From positions 11,894,379 to 11,958,378 of the forward strand of contig NC_135551.1 in the NCBI RefSeq assembly GCF_964340395.1: 64,000 nucleotides of DNA. The letters are read 5' to 3'. The number at the start of each line of letters is the position of its first letter. Position 1 is the first letter of the stretch. The DNA is from Glandiceps talaboti. Its lineage: Eukaryota; Hemichordata; Enteropneusta; Spengelidae. The notes under the pieces were generated by a model that saw only the letters and a program-made list of their open reading frames with translations, was not told the DNA's origin and did not search any database. The translations under genes were made by a program, and so were the position numbers. Of this stretch, positions 41,425 to 53,634 are shown in pieces.

Positions 41425-41699
41425 ACAAGGCTGTACAGAATAAGACTTCATATACTTTAATTTATTTTCTTTCATTTCCTTTCTAGCCCCTCACTACACT
41501 TTGTGTCTTACTTCCTTTAAAATATGAATATAAGTACATGCAGCATAAAGATTAGCATTGGTATTAGAATTAATTTACCCCTATATGTCAACATTAAGGA
41601 AACTCCAGAAATTACTGCATGTAGGGATGATTGCTAGAAATGCACCAATTTGTTTTGTATGTACAATGTATAAGTGTACTGTCTCTGTATATTATTTCA

Positions 41700-41703
<4 letters not shown>

Positions 41704-41755
<52 letters not shown>

Positions 41756-41774
41756 CCTCCCTCCCTCCCTCCCT

Positions 41775-41863
<89 letters not shown>
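41704..41863. repeat. Pure polypyrimidine tract (CT)n with a CCCT core
   Basis: 160 bp of uninterrupted pyrimidine: CT repeats, a CCCT/C8 core at 41751-41782, then CT repeats again. On the ankyrin-sense strand this is polypurine. Such mirror-symmetric tracts can form triplex (H-DNA). All open frames here are repeat artefacts. Confidence 0.97.
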
Positions 41864-41867
<4 letters not shown>

Positions 41868-42731
41868 AAATTCTTGTGAAGACACAATCACTGGATCAGA
41901 TGTATATTTTTATATGCCTTGATAATTCACAGATTGTAGTAGTAGGGCTAATATTATTTTCATCTCTGGCTATGCAATAAAGGCACAAGTTGTTACTTAC
42001 ACAATACAGATTAAATGGCATTTTCTAAGCAAATGTTCCATTTAACATCAGCAATGTGATGTACAAGTTGGTCAAAACACAAATATTATGTCTGAGGTAT
42101 GAATTGGTTTGCACAACTCTATATCTTACAAATTTAAATTATATCTTACACTTTTCCTGTTTAGCTTTGAGCTCTCTGGTCACTGACTGTTCACCAGGCA
42201 CATTGCACAATATAACTGCAACCCTTCATTTATGTGATCAATGTATCAAAAGTCAATCTGTAACACACATATTTATAGTGTGCAATATAAGTTTTTAACA
42301 CTTCCCCATCTATGTATAGCACAGGTTTTTACTAAATTTTTTGTTTCTCATTATATAACGTTTTCTGCTCTGAGCCAATTTATGAGAAACATTGAAATGG
42401 ATGCAGTGAAAGTTATGACATCAAGACATTGTAAATTGTCAACATGTATGTAATTATGCAGATATTTAATATAAAACTATATATTATTCATTAAAGTATA
42501 ATGCCATACTTTCAGTTTGATGTAGGATTTCCATATTATCAAATTATGCTATCTTTTATATGTGATTAAAACAATAACAATGAGAAAGATGACATCAATT
42601 TCTTGTTTTTCATGAGAAACATTATCAATGATTCTGCTAGACTGTGACTCTTTCTCTCAACTATACTATGGTCCTAGCTAATCTGACAATGGCCTTTATA
42701 TGCTGACAATTGAGTATGAGAGTGACAGTAC

Positions 42732-42830
42732 CTTCATTCTTGCTTCTTTGTCTGCTCCACATTCTATAAGATACTTGACAACATCAAGGCGACCCTCCTG
42801 AGCTGCAATAATCAGAGGGGTTCCACCATT
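42732..42830 (-). CDS. Ankyrin-repeat exon (first and most 5' of the three in the window)
   Basis: A 99-bp minus-strand exon encoding one ankyrin repeat: [20 protein letters not shown] followed by [13 protein letters not shown]. It fits the consensus closely (GGTPL..AA..G..DVVKYLI..GADK). The acceptor is ccttcag|AATGG and the donor AAG|gtactg. Phase 0 at both ends and 33 codons, the same design as the exons at 25661 and 113. Joined in order, the three give 99 residues of contiguous ankyrin repeats. I found no further ankyrin exon between here and 64000, so the 5' part of the gene presumably lies outside the window and another intron exceeds 21 kb. Confidence 0.92.
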
Positions 42831-42977
42831 CTGAAGGATGAAAAGAAATATAACATTAAAATCAAATGTCAAAAATCACAATTTGTTTTAAAAGAAAAGT
42901 TCACATAATCAATGATCAGTAATTTTGGAAAATGTGCAATAATTTGAATAACATCAAGTAATTGCATTATAGCAACG

Positions 42978-43664
42978 CTGATAAAGATAGAAAATATTAT
43001 TATGAGACTCTACTCATCCATGCTGTATTTGAAAGTGGTGTTATGATGGTCATGAAATTCTTTATTCAAAATAGCCCTCTCCCTTGAGATGCCAATATAT
43101 ATGTTAGAGACACTCATGGGGTGTGTAGAAATTCTTAGTTTGACAGAGGTTTCTGTTTTACCAAACACTACTGCTGTTTTTATACTAGATATGTATATAG
43201 GCTGGGAGTTTATCACATGTCAAAATGCAATGAAAACCACAAAAAATAACATATATACATTTGAGTTATCTACACTACTACATTGAGTATGCAATACATG
43301 TTTCAGCATGATATGAGAAATGGAGAATTTTCATAGGGTATGATGGCATCCTACTTGCAGTGTCTTAAGTGACCAAAGCCTTCTAGTTCATGTACAACTA
43401 TTGTAAATAATAATGACAATAATGAAACATTTCTAGAACCAGTGTATGATTTAGTAAAGTCAACAACATATTATCAATCACATATTCTAATTCAATATCA
43501 AATAATTCTGATTCCCTCTCACATGTTTACATCACAAATTATTTACACAGGACACCAGACATCAGTTACTGTTTTGTTAAAGAATTTCATGACCATCATA
43601 ACACCACTTTCAAATACAGCATGGATGAGTGGAGTCTCATAATAATATTTTCTATCTTTATCAG
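42978..43664. repeat. Inverted-repeat (fold-back) element, 87-bp arms
   Basis: The arm 42978-43064 (starting CTGATAAAGATAGAAAATAT) is repeated almost perfectly in inverse at 43578-43664, with 513 bp between. Arm identity is high, so it is a recent or conserved structure. No target duplication or transposase is evident. The open frames in the arms are mirror images of each other. Confidence 0.85.
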
Positions 43665-45562
43665 AAATCAATATTAGGCATAATTAAAAACATGGTGTGG
43701 TTCCGATTACTCTCAATTTTAGAATAGGTGGGGTGGGGAGGAGGTAGAATCCTCATTTTATTTTATCATATTTTTTTTCCTAGTGTGAGTGTCTAGGTCA
43801 GGTAGTTATGTGTTTTCCAAATGTTCTCTGTGTTAATGGTTTCTTCCAATCATATGTACAGCCATTACAGACAGGAAGAACATTTTATATTGTCTTTTTA
43901 TTAGTTGATGTCAGTTTCTGCATCCACTATTTCTCATGAGACTTCACAATTTTCACGATTTATTATTTTTTTCTAGAACATGTGAACAAAAGTTGAGGGT
44001 TGGCAGTGAAAACCTAGATGAGGTTAGGTAACCAGAACCAAACAACTTCTTTTCTAGGCCTTAGCAGTTTAACACATTCAAAATAATCACAATATATTAA
44101 ATGTTCTGATGCTAAGTCATATGTTAATAATTTTTGACAACGATATATAATTGAAGTCAAGCCCAAAAGTTCTCCTGTCTGTAACTTTAGTTTTTGTTCC
44201 TTACTATCATTAACAATTTTAGATATAGTTTCATATCACTGATTCATTGAATAAATCAAGACTCAGATATTTAAAGTTATATTTCCAGCAATATAATCAT
44301 AGCACTAAGTAGCAAATCATTTCTATATTCTATTGCTAATGAATCATACAGATACACAGACATGACAAACTGATTCAGAATATTGACTAAATATTATAAC
44401 AATTTTCAACTATATTTATTCAGTTCATAATTAAGATGTGAGTAAAAGTTTTATATTTTTACATTGACTAAAAAGATGACATTTAAGTACCAGTAAAAGT
44501 ATAACCCCCAATAGTTAAATTCAGGATTGTCTGATAGTTAAATTCAGGATTGTCTGATAATAGACACACTTACTGGAATGAAAACTTTCATACTTATCAA
44601 AAACTTCTAAATCATAATAATAAGGTGAATTAACTATGTGTTCAACTCATTGTTTCTGAATAGACTTCTGAATTATAAATGTTTCTATGGTCAAAGACAT
44701 ATCCTTTCCCTAATACTCAACACTAAACTTGATGGTCATAAAATTCTCTGCCAGGTTCATAACATCAGTCATATATGTATAACAATGTATTTTTGTACAA
44801 CAATTTAACTTAATAGAGTGATATCTAATTAAATGACCCAAATATAATGTAGGATAGAATGTTAATGGACATCATCTATCCATAGCAAGAGACAGGATAT
44901 TGAGACAAGGTCTGTCTGACTTGACAGTATTTCTCTAATAATAATACATATGCTGACATGTTTGTTATTCTCTCAATGAAAGGACTTTCAAATTTATTCA
45001 AAGGTTATTTAATAATTTCGATTTAATCCTATGGCAACTGCGATACATTAGTTTTTGAAGGTAAAGTATGAATGTGTCTAAATTGTGTATGTGAAAATCA
45101 CAGTTTTCGTAGAAGGCAATGTTTATATTCTACTAACATACTGGTGTACTGTGACCAGTGATGAAACTGATATTTTGTTGTTAAATTTTAACACAGAAAG
45201 TCAAGGTCAAATGCTACAAATGTAATATAAAAACTGAAAGCATATATCTGATAATATCAGTACAGATATTTCAACTGTGACTGTGCCTGTTTTGTTCTTG
45301 AACTCCTGTACAATTCTGGTAGATATTTAAGGTGAAAAGTCAAAATCTTTAAAGAAATCTTGTATCTGGTAACGTGGAGGTAGACACTTGAATGAAGTCA
45401 CTATAAACTGTACATTTTTTAATTGTGCAGTAAATCATCATTCTTTAATACAAGTATCATCATTTAGTAAAAAATATTTAACTCTTCTATATTATAATAT
45501 TTATTGTGTGATTGTAATGGAATATGTTGATAGGGACATTGTGTTACATTTAGTTTTCAAGA
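43665..45562. other. AT-rich DNA without a recognised feature
   Basis: Nearly 1.9 kb with no exon, repeat array or transposon protein that I can support. A 23-bp phrase containing ATAGTTAAATTCAGGATTGT is directly duplicated near 44511 and 44534. Confidence 0.5.
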
Positions 45563-46579
45563 GACACCACAGGGGCAGCGAGCATGTAACTGATTGATCG
45601 ATTGATTGATCGGTTGATTTATTGATTGATTTATTTATTATTTGGTTGAATGATTGATCGATTAACAGTTTGCTTTATCTCTCATCTGCTGGGAGATTAT
45701 CACACTGGATAAACATTCGATCATGCATAAACTAGTAAGGAAGAGAAAATGACTCGGCCATTTTACCAACATTCAGAGAAGTCAAAGCCGATAACATACT
45801 ATCAATATGGTAAATAATATCCTCTGTTTGAGCACCCTGGCCTCATGTCATGGCACCCAAGAACGTCAGGAATTTTATGCAAATATGCGAACACCTCTGT
45901 GTGGGTCAAAGGTTTGTACTTCCGTCTTCTGGTCTTACGGTGATGGTCTTACCATCGAGTCACACAAACGATAGCAGCGATATAATGCAAACTACATGTT
46001 CGATCGACCTTTACATTGTCAGTATTACTTATCTAACCTATGGAAGACTTATCATAGCACTTATTTGGTAATTCATTGTAAAACTACTCCAGAATCACGT
46101 TTATTCAATTCACGACGGGTTGGAGTTACATCCCTTTTCTCTTCGTTACTAGTTTATGCATGATCGAATGTTTGTCCAGTGTGATAATCTCCCAGCAGAT
46201 GAGAGATAAAGCAAACTGTTAATGTAAGTGATCTCTCGCCAATTATAAGAATAGGAATGTTTTAATTTAGAAGAATGGACAAGGCGTTTTTATTTTAATA
46301 GTCAATAAAGAAAAGACAGAATTACATACAGCCTCACACTGCTAGTGGTGTGAGATACAGCTGAGAGCAAAGTAACCAGGGAAGAAAAAGAAATAGTTTT
46401 AAAACTCAATGAGTGAATTGAATCAATATCACACACAAAATCAGTTATATTGCACCACAAAAATTGATCATTAAATCGATCAATCATTCAACCAAATAAT
46501 AAATCAATCAATCAATAATTCAACCGATCGATCAATCAATCGATCAATCAGTTACATGCTCGCTACCCCCTGTGGCGAC
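45563..46579. mobile_element. Terminal-inverted-repeat element of 1.0 kb with GATT/GATC arms
   Basis: Left arm 45563-45749 begins near CCACAGGGGCAGCGAGCATG, runs through a (GATT/GATC)n stretch, and ends in GCATAAACTAGTAA. The right arm 46135-46579 is its reverse complement and terminates GCTACCCCCTGTGGCG. The right arm is longer because of a 252-bp insertion (46223-46474). About 385 bp lies between the arms. No transposase is seen, so this is a MITE or fold-back type element of unknown family. Confidence 0.75.
46223..46474. mobile_element. 252-bp insertion in the right arm, flanked by TTAA
   Basis: The uninterrupted left arm reads (inverted) gcaaactgTTAAtcgatc. The right arm reads gcaaactgTTAA, then 252 bp ending in TTAA, then atcgatc. 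TTAA at 46219-46222 and 46471-46474 fits a TTAA target duplication, as used by piggyBac and Kolobok-type transposons. The insert has no convincing terminal inverted repeats and encodes nothing recognisable. Confidence 0.5.
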
Positions 46580-46607
46580 ACCATTCAAATATAACATACT
46601 GACAATT

Positions 46608-47382
46608 AGCTCTCCTTTATGTAATGATATTAGAGATGAGTTCTTTCCATCACTGAGAACACATACATATGAACATAAGCTGTCCTCTATATAATATTAG
46701 AGATGAGTTCTTTCCATCACTGAGAACACATACATATGAACATAAGCTGTCCTCTATATAATGATATTAGAGATGAATTCTTTCCATCACTGAGAACAGG
46801 TATACATATAACATAAGCTGTCCTCTATATAATGATATTAGAGATGAGTTCTTTCCATCACTGAGAACACATACATATGAACATAAGCTGTCCTCTATAT
46901 ATAATGATATTAGAGATGAGTTCTTTCCATCACTAAGAACACATACATATGAACATAAGTTGTCCTCTATATAATAATATTAGAGATGAGTTCTTTCCAT
47001 CACTGAGAACACATACATATCAACATAAGCTGTACTCTATATAATGATAATAATGATGAGTTCTTTCCATCACTGAGAACACATATGCATGAACATAAGC
47101 TGTCCTCTATACCAGTATAATGATATTAGAGATGAGTTCTTTCCATCACTGAGAACACATACATATGAACATAAGCTGTCCTCTATTTAATGATATTAGA
47201 GATGAGTTCTTTCCATCACTGCGAACACATATGAACATAAGCTGTCCTCTATTTAATGAAATTAGAGATGAGTTCTTTCCATCACTGAGAACACATACAT
47301 ATGAACATAAGCTGTCCTCTATATAATAATATTAGAGATGAGTTCTTTCTATCACTGAGAACACATACACATGAACATAAGC
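46608..47382. repeat. About 70-bp minisatellite, about 11 copies
   Basis: Units contain ATGATATTAGAGATGAGTTC, TTTCCATCACTGAGAACACA, TACATATGAACATAAGCTGT and CCTCTATATA. Length varies slightly through TA-rich indels. It starts just outside the right end of the TIR element. Confidence 0.93.
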
Positions 47383-47569
47383 TTGTTGAAGTCTTTTCTT
47401 CAAAAACTAAAACTATTATTTCACAACTATAGTTGTATGTATTAAAGGCTTTCAAATGAAGATATTCTCTTCCAGTTGTAACAAAGGTTTGGTATTGTTA
47501 ATACAACTTTCTTGTATTCATGTATGTTATTTATTTATTTGTATATTTATTTACCATTAGTATAAAATT

Positions 47570-48711
47570 TAATTACTTATGTACATGCCCAGCATCTCAC
47601 AAATTTTAAGTTTCTGTGTATGTGTATGTGTATGTAAAATTTATATCATACATAATAGTGTTTTATTTTGGTGAAATGGTGAGATCTCAATCTGATCCCA
47701 TATGTTAAGCAAGTCCACCAATTGAGGTGAGGATTTAATAAAAAGCAATAAAAGACTTTAGTTTAAAGACCTCCACATTTAAACCACAATGTTGAGAGTT
47801 AATAAAAACTGTGTATGGTATTAATCATAAAGAGAGATCACAAGAATTATTTATTACTTTGTGTAAGTTGTATTTGAAGTTTAGTAATTCAGAGTATTAA
47901 ATCAATGAAGACTGGCCAAAATGTTAGGTTCTTTATATTAAACATAAATCATTCATTGTCATGAAATAAGAATAGTTTCACTTCAGATGGAAATTCATCT
48001 GTGTTGCTAAACCATAGTATTGAATTGAATGTTTGTTCCAAAAAACTACCTTAAAAATTATACCTGAAATTTTTGACTGCACACTTCAACAGATTGACCC
48101 ATTATTCATGTCCATAAGGTCATGTATGCTGAATATTGACTTTCTGTTTGGAACAATAGTTGAATTCAATACAGTAACTAAGAATAGTTTAGATGTATTA
48201 TTGATACCTGTGAGTATCACAAAGACAACATAGCTATCTTACAAGTATTATCAAATATGCATTTGACAGTCCCAACATTTCTGAGTTGTGGTATATACAG
48301 TATTGTATTTTTGGGACTAGGGTTACATGTAATACTTCATTTTGTGAATTACAATTCTAATATTACCACAAAAATGATAATACATGTATACATTTACAAT
48401 TTATCTGTATTGGAAGAGTTTGTATAACATATCAAGTCCGCTGAACTGATTAACTATAGGCTATTTTGCACATGATCAAAGGGAAAGTATACAGTATTAT
48501 TTAATTACATTTTGATATTACCGGTATGTCAATAATACCAATTATATAGAAAATGCCAAATAATTAATTGAATAATATAAGAAAGTGATTTGTCCATCTC
48601 AGAAGCTATTGTCTCTATTTACATGTAAATATTAGTAAAAGTGTTATTATCGGTTTGATTATTTAATATTCATCATTGTTATTATGAAAACTGAGAAAAA
48701 GTGGAACGGGA
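47570..48711. repeat. Large inverted repeat, left arm (1.1 kb)
   Basis: Reverse-complement match to 54470-55697. Paired landmarks are TACATGCCCAGCATCTCACA with its inverse near 55665, the ATTGACCCATTATTCATGTC segment with its inverse near 55170, and TATCGGTTTGATTATTTAAT with its inverse near 54515. A 66-codon frame (48033-48233) is broken in the other arm, so it is not supported as a gene. Confidence 0.85.
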
Positions 48712-48721
48712 GAATATTTCA

Positions 48722-49100
48722 TGGGTTCTTAGACAAGTGAACAAACATTCAAAAAATGTATGTAAATATGTCTCGCAACAAGACCATGCCCATAGCAACA
48801 GCCGAATTATCACATATATTGCAAAGATAACGAATTAATAAACAAGTGAATAAACATTCAAAAATGTATACAAATATACCTAGCAACAAGACCATGCTCA
48901 TAGCAATAGCCAAATGATCATGTATATTGCAAAGATAATATCAGGGATTCATAGACAAGTGAATGAACATTCAAGAAATGTATGCAAATGTGTCTGGCAA
49001 GATGACCACGCCCATAGCAACAGCCAAATGATCGCATATATTGTAAAGATAACAATAGGGCTGGATAGGCATGCAAATGGATAATTATTCAGAAAATGAA
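48722..49100. repeat. About 112-bp tandem repeat, 3.3 copies
   Basis: Units start at ACAAGTGAA.AAACATTCA near 48731, 48842 and 48953, and include AACAAGACCATGCCCATAGC and a TATTGCAAAGATAA tail. Similarity between copies is moderate. Confidence 0.8.
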
Positions 49101-49421
49101 CACCTATACCTGTAGTATGGATCAGCATATGGGTAAATAATTATAAAAACTGTACAGTTGTGCTACAACACCATTGGTCCTATTTTTTATTCAATTTGAA
49201 AGTGATTGAAAGACAACTCTCACTGTCCACTATGTTTATATACTGATTCTAATTCTCCAATCTCATCTCCCTCTCTGGTACATGAATCAATTTATCAAAT
49301 AATTCCTTTTAGATGATCTCAGGTTGAATTAGTTTAATTTCATATCAGAGTCACTATACTGTATCTCGTAACAAACTCAGTAGAAGACATGAAAAAGATT
49401 TGCTAAAATGAAGTGATGTTT

Positions 49422-49611
49422 ACAGTGAAGCATGGCTGGAAAAGAAAGTCCTGTGTTCATAAAAAGGTGTTTATTATAACAGACTGTTCATTATACCAGA
49501 AGTCATATTGATAGAGGTTAAGTGTACCTTTCATAAGGACAGCTGTGTCAGATGATCCAAAGTAAATTTTGTATTTTGCAAACAATACTTAGTGACATTA
49601 TTGACTGAACT
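49422..49611. repeat. Inverted repeat, left arm (190 bp)
   Basis: Pairs with 50494-50700: ACAGTGAAGCATGGCTGGAA here corresponds to the inverse at the right end of that arm, and ATTATTGACTGAA near 49599 to TTCAGTCAATAAT near 50497. Arms are roughly 80-85% alike by eye. Confidence 0.8.
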
Positions 49612-49616
49612 CGTTT

Positions 49617-49811
49617 AAAAGAAAGGTTTGGTATTGTTAATCCAATTTTCTTGTATTCATGTACTTTATTTATTTGTATATTTATTTACCATTAGTATAC
49701 TTGTCAAAATACTTTTCAGTCACTCCATCTCACTATGTATTTATTTTGTAATTGTATGTACGATGGGTAGAGGCCCTGTTACTGAAATAAATGAACTGAA
49801 CTGAACTGAGA
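49617..49811 (+). mobile_element. Probable LINE 3'-tail fragment
   Basis: Ends in GAAATAAATGAACTGAACTG plus AACTGAG, a short tandem 3' tail typical of CR1/L2-group LINEs. Its first 85 bp (GGTTTGGTATTGTTAATCCA onward) recur at 47485-47570, immediately beside the large inverted-repeat arm. No coding sequence remains. Confidence 0.45.
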
Positions 49812-50493
49812 AACATTGTGGTTTAAATGTTTTAAAAAACAATCAGTTTTCTGTTCATTATGTTTTCAAAACATGATTTATGAGTTCAACTTGTATTTTC
49901 TTTGCTGATATCTTGATTTCTGCAAACTGCTTCCAGTTGATTGCACAATGATCTCAGAACTTGTGTCTGAAACGGGTTCTATTTCTAGTACTTTTACACA
50001 TGAAATTCAAATGTTGATATAAACAGTTTTATCACTTCCCATTTGTTCAACAGCTCAAGTAATATTACTAAATTTGGACCATTTAATAGAGGATCAAGTT
50101 ACTATTATTGAAATCAAAGTCAAAAAGGGTTCACACAGTTTCAGTTGGCTGTGTAGAGGCCTGAGTAATCAGAAAAAAAGTCCAAAAAAGCACTAGTTGA
50201 AGTAAAGTATATAATACAACTTGATACTTATGCAATACATCAGTCACCTTTACATAGTTTTATCATTATGAAAGAAATCCTTGTAAAGAAAATGTTATCT
50301 TGAATATCATAATGTCAGTCTGTAATTCATTAACATAATCACATACAACTTTTAATATTACAATGGGTAACTTAAAAATCTGCATATTAACGAAGGGTAA
50401 CTGAACAAGCTACAAACACTTGAAAATGTGAAATGATTCTACAATACTGTGAGTATAAAATTGTGTATGATATGCAAATGTATCTGATGAACT

Positions 50494-50700
50494 TGACTTC
50501 AGTCAATAATTTCACAAAGTATTTTTTGCAGGATTCTACCATGACCAAACAAAAATTAACTTTGGAACATCTGACACAGCTGTCTTTATGAAAGGTACAT
50601 TTAACCTCTATAAATACAACTTCTGGTATAATGAACAGTCTGTTATAATAAACATCTTTTCATGAACACAGCACTTACATTTCTAGCCATGCTTCACTGT
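50494..50700. repeat. Inverted repeat, right arm (207 bp)
   Basis: Partner of 49422-49611. The arms enclose about 0.9 kb that includes the LINE tail fragment and a degenerate relative (50080-50350) of the 28.9-kb duplicated block (shared GGCTGTGTAGA.GCC). Confidence 0.8.
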
Positions 50701-50726
50701 GAGGAACCGGTCAGTTTCTCCAGCCT

Positions 50727-50767
50727 GGGGGGGGGGGGGGAGATTTTTAAATCACCCCCCCCCCCCC
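50727..50767. repeat. G14/C13 hairpin with an AT inner stem
   Basis: Fourteen G, then AGATTTTTAAATCA, then thirteen C. The loop itself pairs (GATTT with AAATC), giving a nearly continuous hairpin. A further C15 run at 50824-50838 and a G run near 50932 follow. Homopolymer lengths may be affected by sequencing error. Confidence 0.85.
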
Positions 50768-50934
50768 ATCTGTAAAATAAAAAACAGACTGACCCCCTAT
50801 CACTTAATTCTAAAACATGGTGACCCCCCCCCCCCCCCATATAATATAATATTCACATGACAGGTAATTTTTGATTGTGACACAGTGTGGACTCCTTGAC
50901 TGTTTGCATCTACACTATGTACATCCCTTAGGGG

Positions 50935-51287
50935 GGGGGGGTCCTAGGGTCCCCCTAGAAGCCCTGGAAGTTTTTTACTCTAAGAAGTCAATTTTGAGAC
51001 TATTCAGACCCTTTCAGACAATAATTTCCAAGCTTTACAAGACAGCACCAACATGTAAAAAGCAACCACATAGGGTTGAAATACTTTTGAAATATACCTT
51101 GATAGCATCTTGACAGTAAGATGGGAAGAGCTTGAGACTGAGATTTGTCCACCTTATTTGAGGGGGTCTCCCTCTAGAAACCCTGGAGGATTTTTATTCT
51201 TAAAGCTAATATTTAGGCTATTCAGACCCTTTCAAGCAATAACGTAATCCATGCTTTACTAGACAACACCATCAAGTATCAGAAACT
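50935..51287. repeat. Two diverged tandem copies of a 170-220 bp sequence
   Basis: Both 50941-51080 and 51161-51287 contain CCCTCTAGAA/CCCCTAGAAG, CCCTGGA, GGCTATTCAGACCCTTTCA and CTTTAC.AGACA.CACCA. The second copy is cut at about 51287 by the LINE and seems to resume at about 53108 (CAGGGTTGAAATA, as at 51072). Confidence 0.7.
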
Positions 51288-53097
51288 ATTCTCTTTTTTT
51301 CCCTTTTTTTTAAAGTGTTTTATATCGTGAGAGACAAATTACAACAACACAAGTGCAAAAATAACACATGGCACCATTGAGAGCATCTAAAATAAGTTGA
51401 AAAAAAATATGGTACAATGCAGAAGTAGGGAACAAAAATTCACTTAAACTTCAAAATTGTCCCATTTTGCATAAAACTTTGGGAGACATTCTTTTCTTTT
51501 GGCAATATGGCATTCAATCTTTTTTGCAAGTCTTACATTTAATTTCACAATATTAAAGGATGGTATAGTTTTTGATAACTTACATTCATAAATATAATGT
51601 GGTTCAACAGTTGTGAAAAGGACTTGTCGCCTAAAAGAATCTGTTTGGCTGACAACGATGATGGAATTTGTAGGGCCACGCCCAACAGTGTCAAGAGACT
51701 GCGCCAAATAATGGTAGTACATTCGCATTCCACAAATAAATGAATAAGGGTTTTGTCCATTAGGTTACAAAAAGTACAGAGACTACTATTAACTCTAGGT
51801 GGATTCATATGGTGAAGAATAGTATTTGTATACAAAATATTGTGATTTATCTTCCATTGAAATTCCTGTAATTTTGACTCTATAGTAACTTTAAAAGGTA
51901 AAATTTTGACAGTGCAATTGGAAGTAATTTAACCTTGTAATTGCACCGAAAAACAAGCTTACCCCCAAGTGGCTTTAAAAAGAAATTTGCAAGTAACTTC
52001 CATTGATGTTTAATTTCTTCTGAAATAAAACGCTTTATCCAAGAAATTCTAAAAGCTTTGTAAAGGGCAAAAATGTCAATCATGCCCAAACCACCGTCTT
52101 TAATATCACCAATTAAATAATTTCTACTAACTTTGTCTGGGCCTTTCCAGATAAATCTGTGGATTGCTCTATTAATGGCTTTGATGTCACCCATCTTGAT
52201 ATGAATCATATTGAACAAATAAATAAACTTTGGAATAAAAAGAGTTTTCACAATAAGAGTTTTTCCTATCAAAGTCAGTCCTCTACAACTCCATAGGTTG
52301 AGCAGGCCGTTCATGGACTTGAAGGAACCTGAAATATTTTCCTGATAAGCCCTAACCGAGTTATAGGAAAAGAAGATACCGACAATCTTTACAGGCGATT
52401 TCGGCAAATTAATACCAAGTGGCTCCTCAACCCTAAATCTCCAGCTACCCAGCCACATGGCCTCTGTTTTACTTTTATTTATTGAAAGACCTGAAGCCCG
52501 CTGAAAGTCTTTCAGAAGGGCTAAGAGATTGGAAGCCAGTGTTTCATCAGCGAGGAAACAAGTCAACTCATCAGCAAAGGCAGAGTTTTTGATATCCTCA
52601 CCCAAAACCTTGAAACCTAGAAACCAATAGCACTTCTAAAGCAATAATAAAAAGGGCAGGGGAGAGAGGGTCGCCTTGGCGGACTCCTCTCTTAATATCA
52701 AAATAACCAGTACTTTGTCCCCGATTCATCACACAACTAGAGGGATTGAAGTAGAGAGTGCGAATCCAATTTTGGAGTGAGGGGCCAAATTCAAATTTAC
52801 TAAGTGATGTTAAAAGAAAGTCCCAGTCCAGACTATCAAAGGCCTTCTCAAAGTCGATAGCCATGAGGATTCCAGGGAGGTTTTCATTTTTTGTATACTC
52901 CAGTAAGTCTTCTATAAGACGAACACAGTCTCCAATTTGACGACCCTTTAAAAAGGCTGATTGGGTGGGACCAATAATATTTGGCAGAACCTTATCCAAT
53001 CGAAGGGAGATACATTTGGCACCCTGAGTTTATAGTCGACATTTAGAAGTGTAATCGGCCTCCAATTCTTGATAAGCCGTTTATCTTTGCCTATTAT
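51288..53097 (-). pseudogene. Dead, 5'-truncated non-LTR retrotransposon (L1/Tx1-like reverse transcriptase)
   Basis: Minus-strand reading shows NWRPITLLNVDYK near 53075, QSAFLKGRQIGDCVRLIEDL, the palm motif AIDFEKAFDSLDW, the RGVRQGDPLSPALFIIALEV block, and SAFADELTCF where an active enzyme has FADD. It continues with GLSINKSKTEAMWLG, the L1/Tx1-type RFIWKGPDK and KDGGLGMIDI motifs, and a C-terminal CTFCNLMDKTLIHLFVEC zinc-knuckle-like motif. Frameshifts occur near 53020, 52600 and 51880, and the second catalytic Asp is Glu, so it is inactive. An A-rich tail (T-rich on plus, 51294-51311) marks the 3' end. The endonuclease domain and ORF1 are missing, consistent with 5' truncation on insertion. 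Confidence 0.88.
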
Positions 53098-53634
53098 TTA
53101 TAACTTACACTCAGGGTTGAAATATTTTCTTAAAAAGTAAATGACATCATTATATACATGTAGTAAAGGTCAGCATGCACATCTAATGGTAGTATTACTG
53201 GTAGGGGAGATTTGCATATCACTGATGGAATCATCATGTCATGAACAAATCTTAGTCTAAAACACCCCTAAGAATGTTCCCACCATATTTCAGACCAATC
53301 TGACAAGTAGTTATTGAAATTACTGCATGTATATATGGATTATTGATGGAAATCTATCGACAAGCATCACAACACGAATTGTTTGTGTAATGTTTAATGT
53401 ATACTGTCTCTCTATGTCATTGCAGGCACATGTATGCATGAGTCCATATGTTTAGATTTTTGCCATGTTCAAATATTCGTTAAAATTGCAGAGTGAATTT
53501 TCAATGTTGTTGACTGTAGCTGAAGTAGAGTGCACACTGAATGCTGGGTAGTACTGCACAATATCAAGTGACACTGGACAAGACATAGTGAGGCAAAATT
53601 GAAAATTATCAGACATGCTGCACATGTCCACCCA

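Noticed and set aside
41558-41922. Overlapping Ser/Leu/Pro and Arg/Glu/Gly frames
   Set aside because: Translations of the (CT)n/CCCT tract in all frames.
48033-48233. 66-codon frame in the inverted repeat
   Set aside because: The inverted partner near 55130-55250 carries changes that break it; no conserved protein signal.
52758-52940. 60-codon plus-strand frame
   Set aside because: Antisense shadow of the LINE reverse-transcriptase frame.
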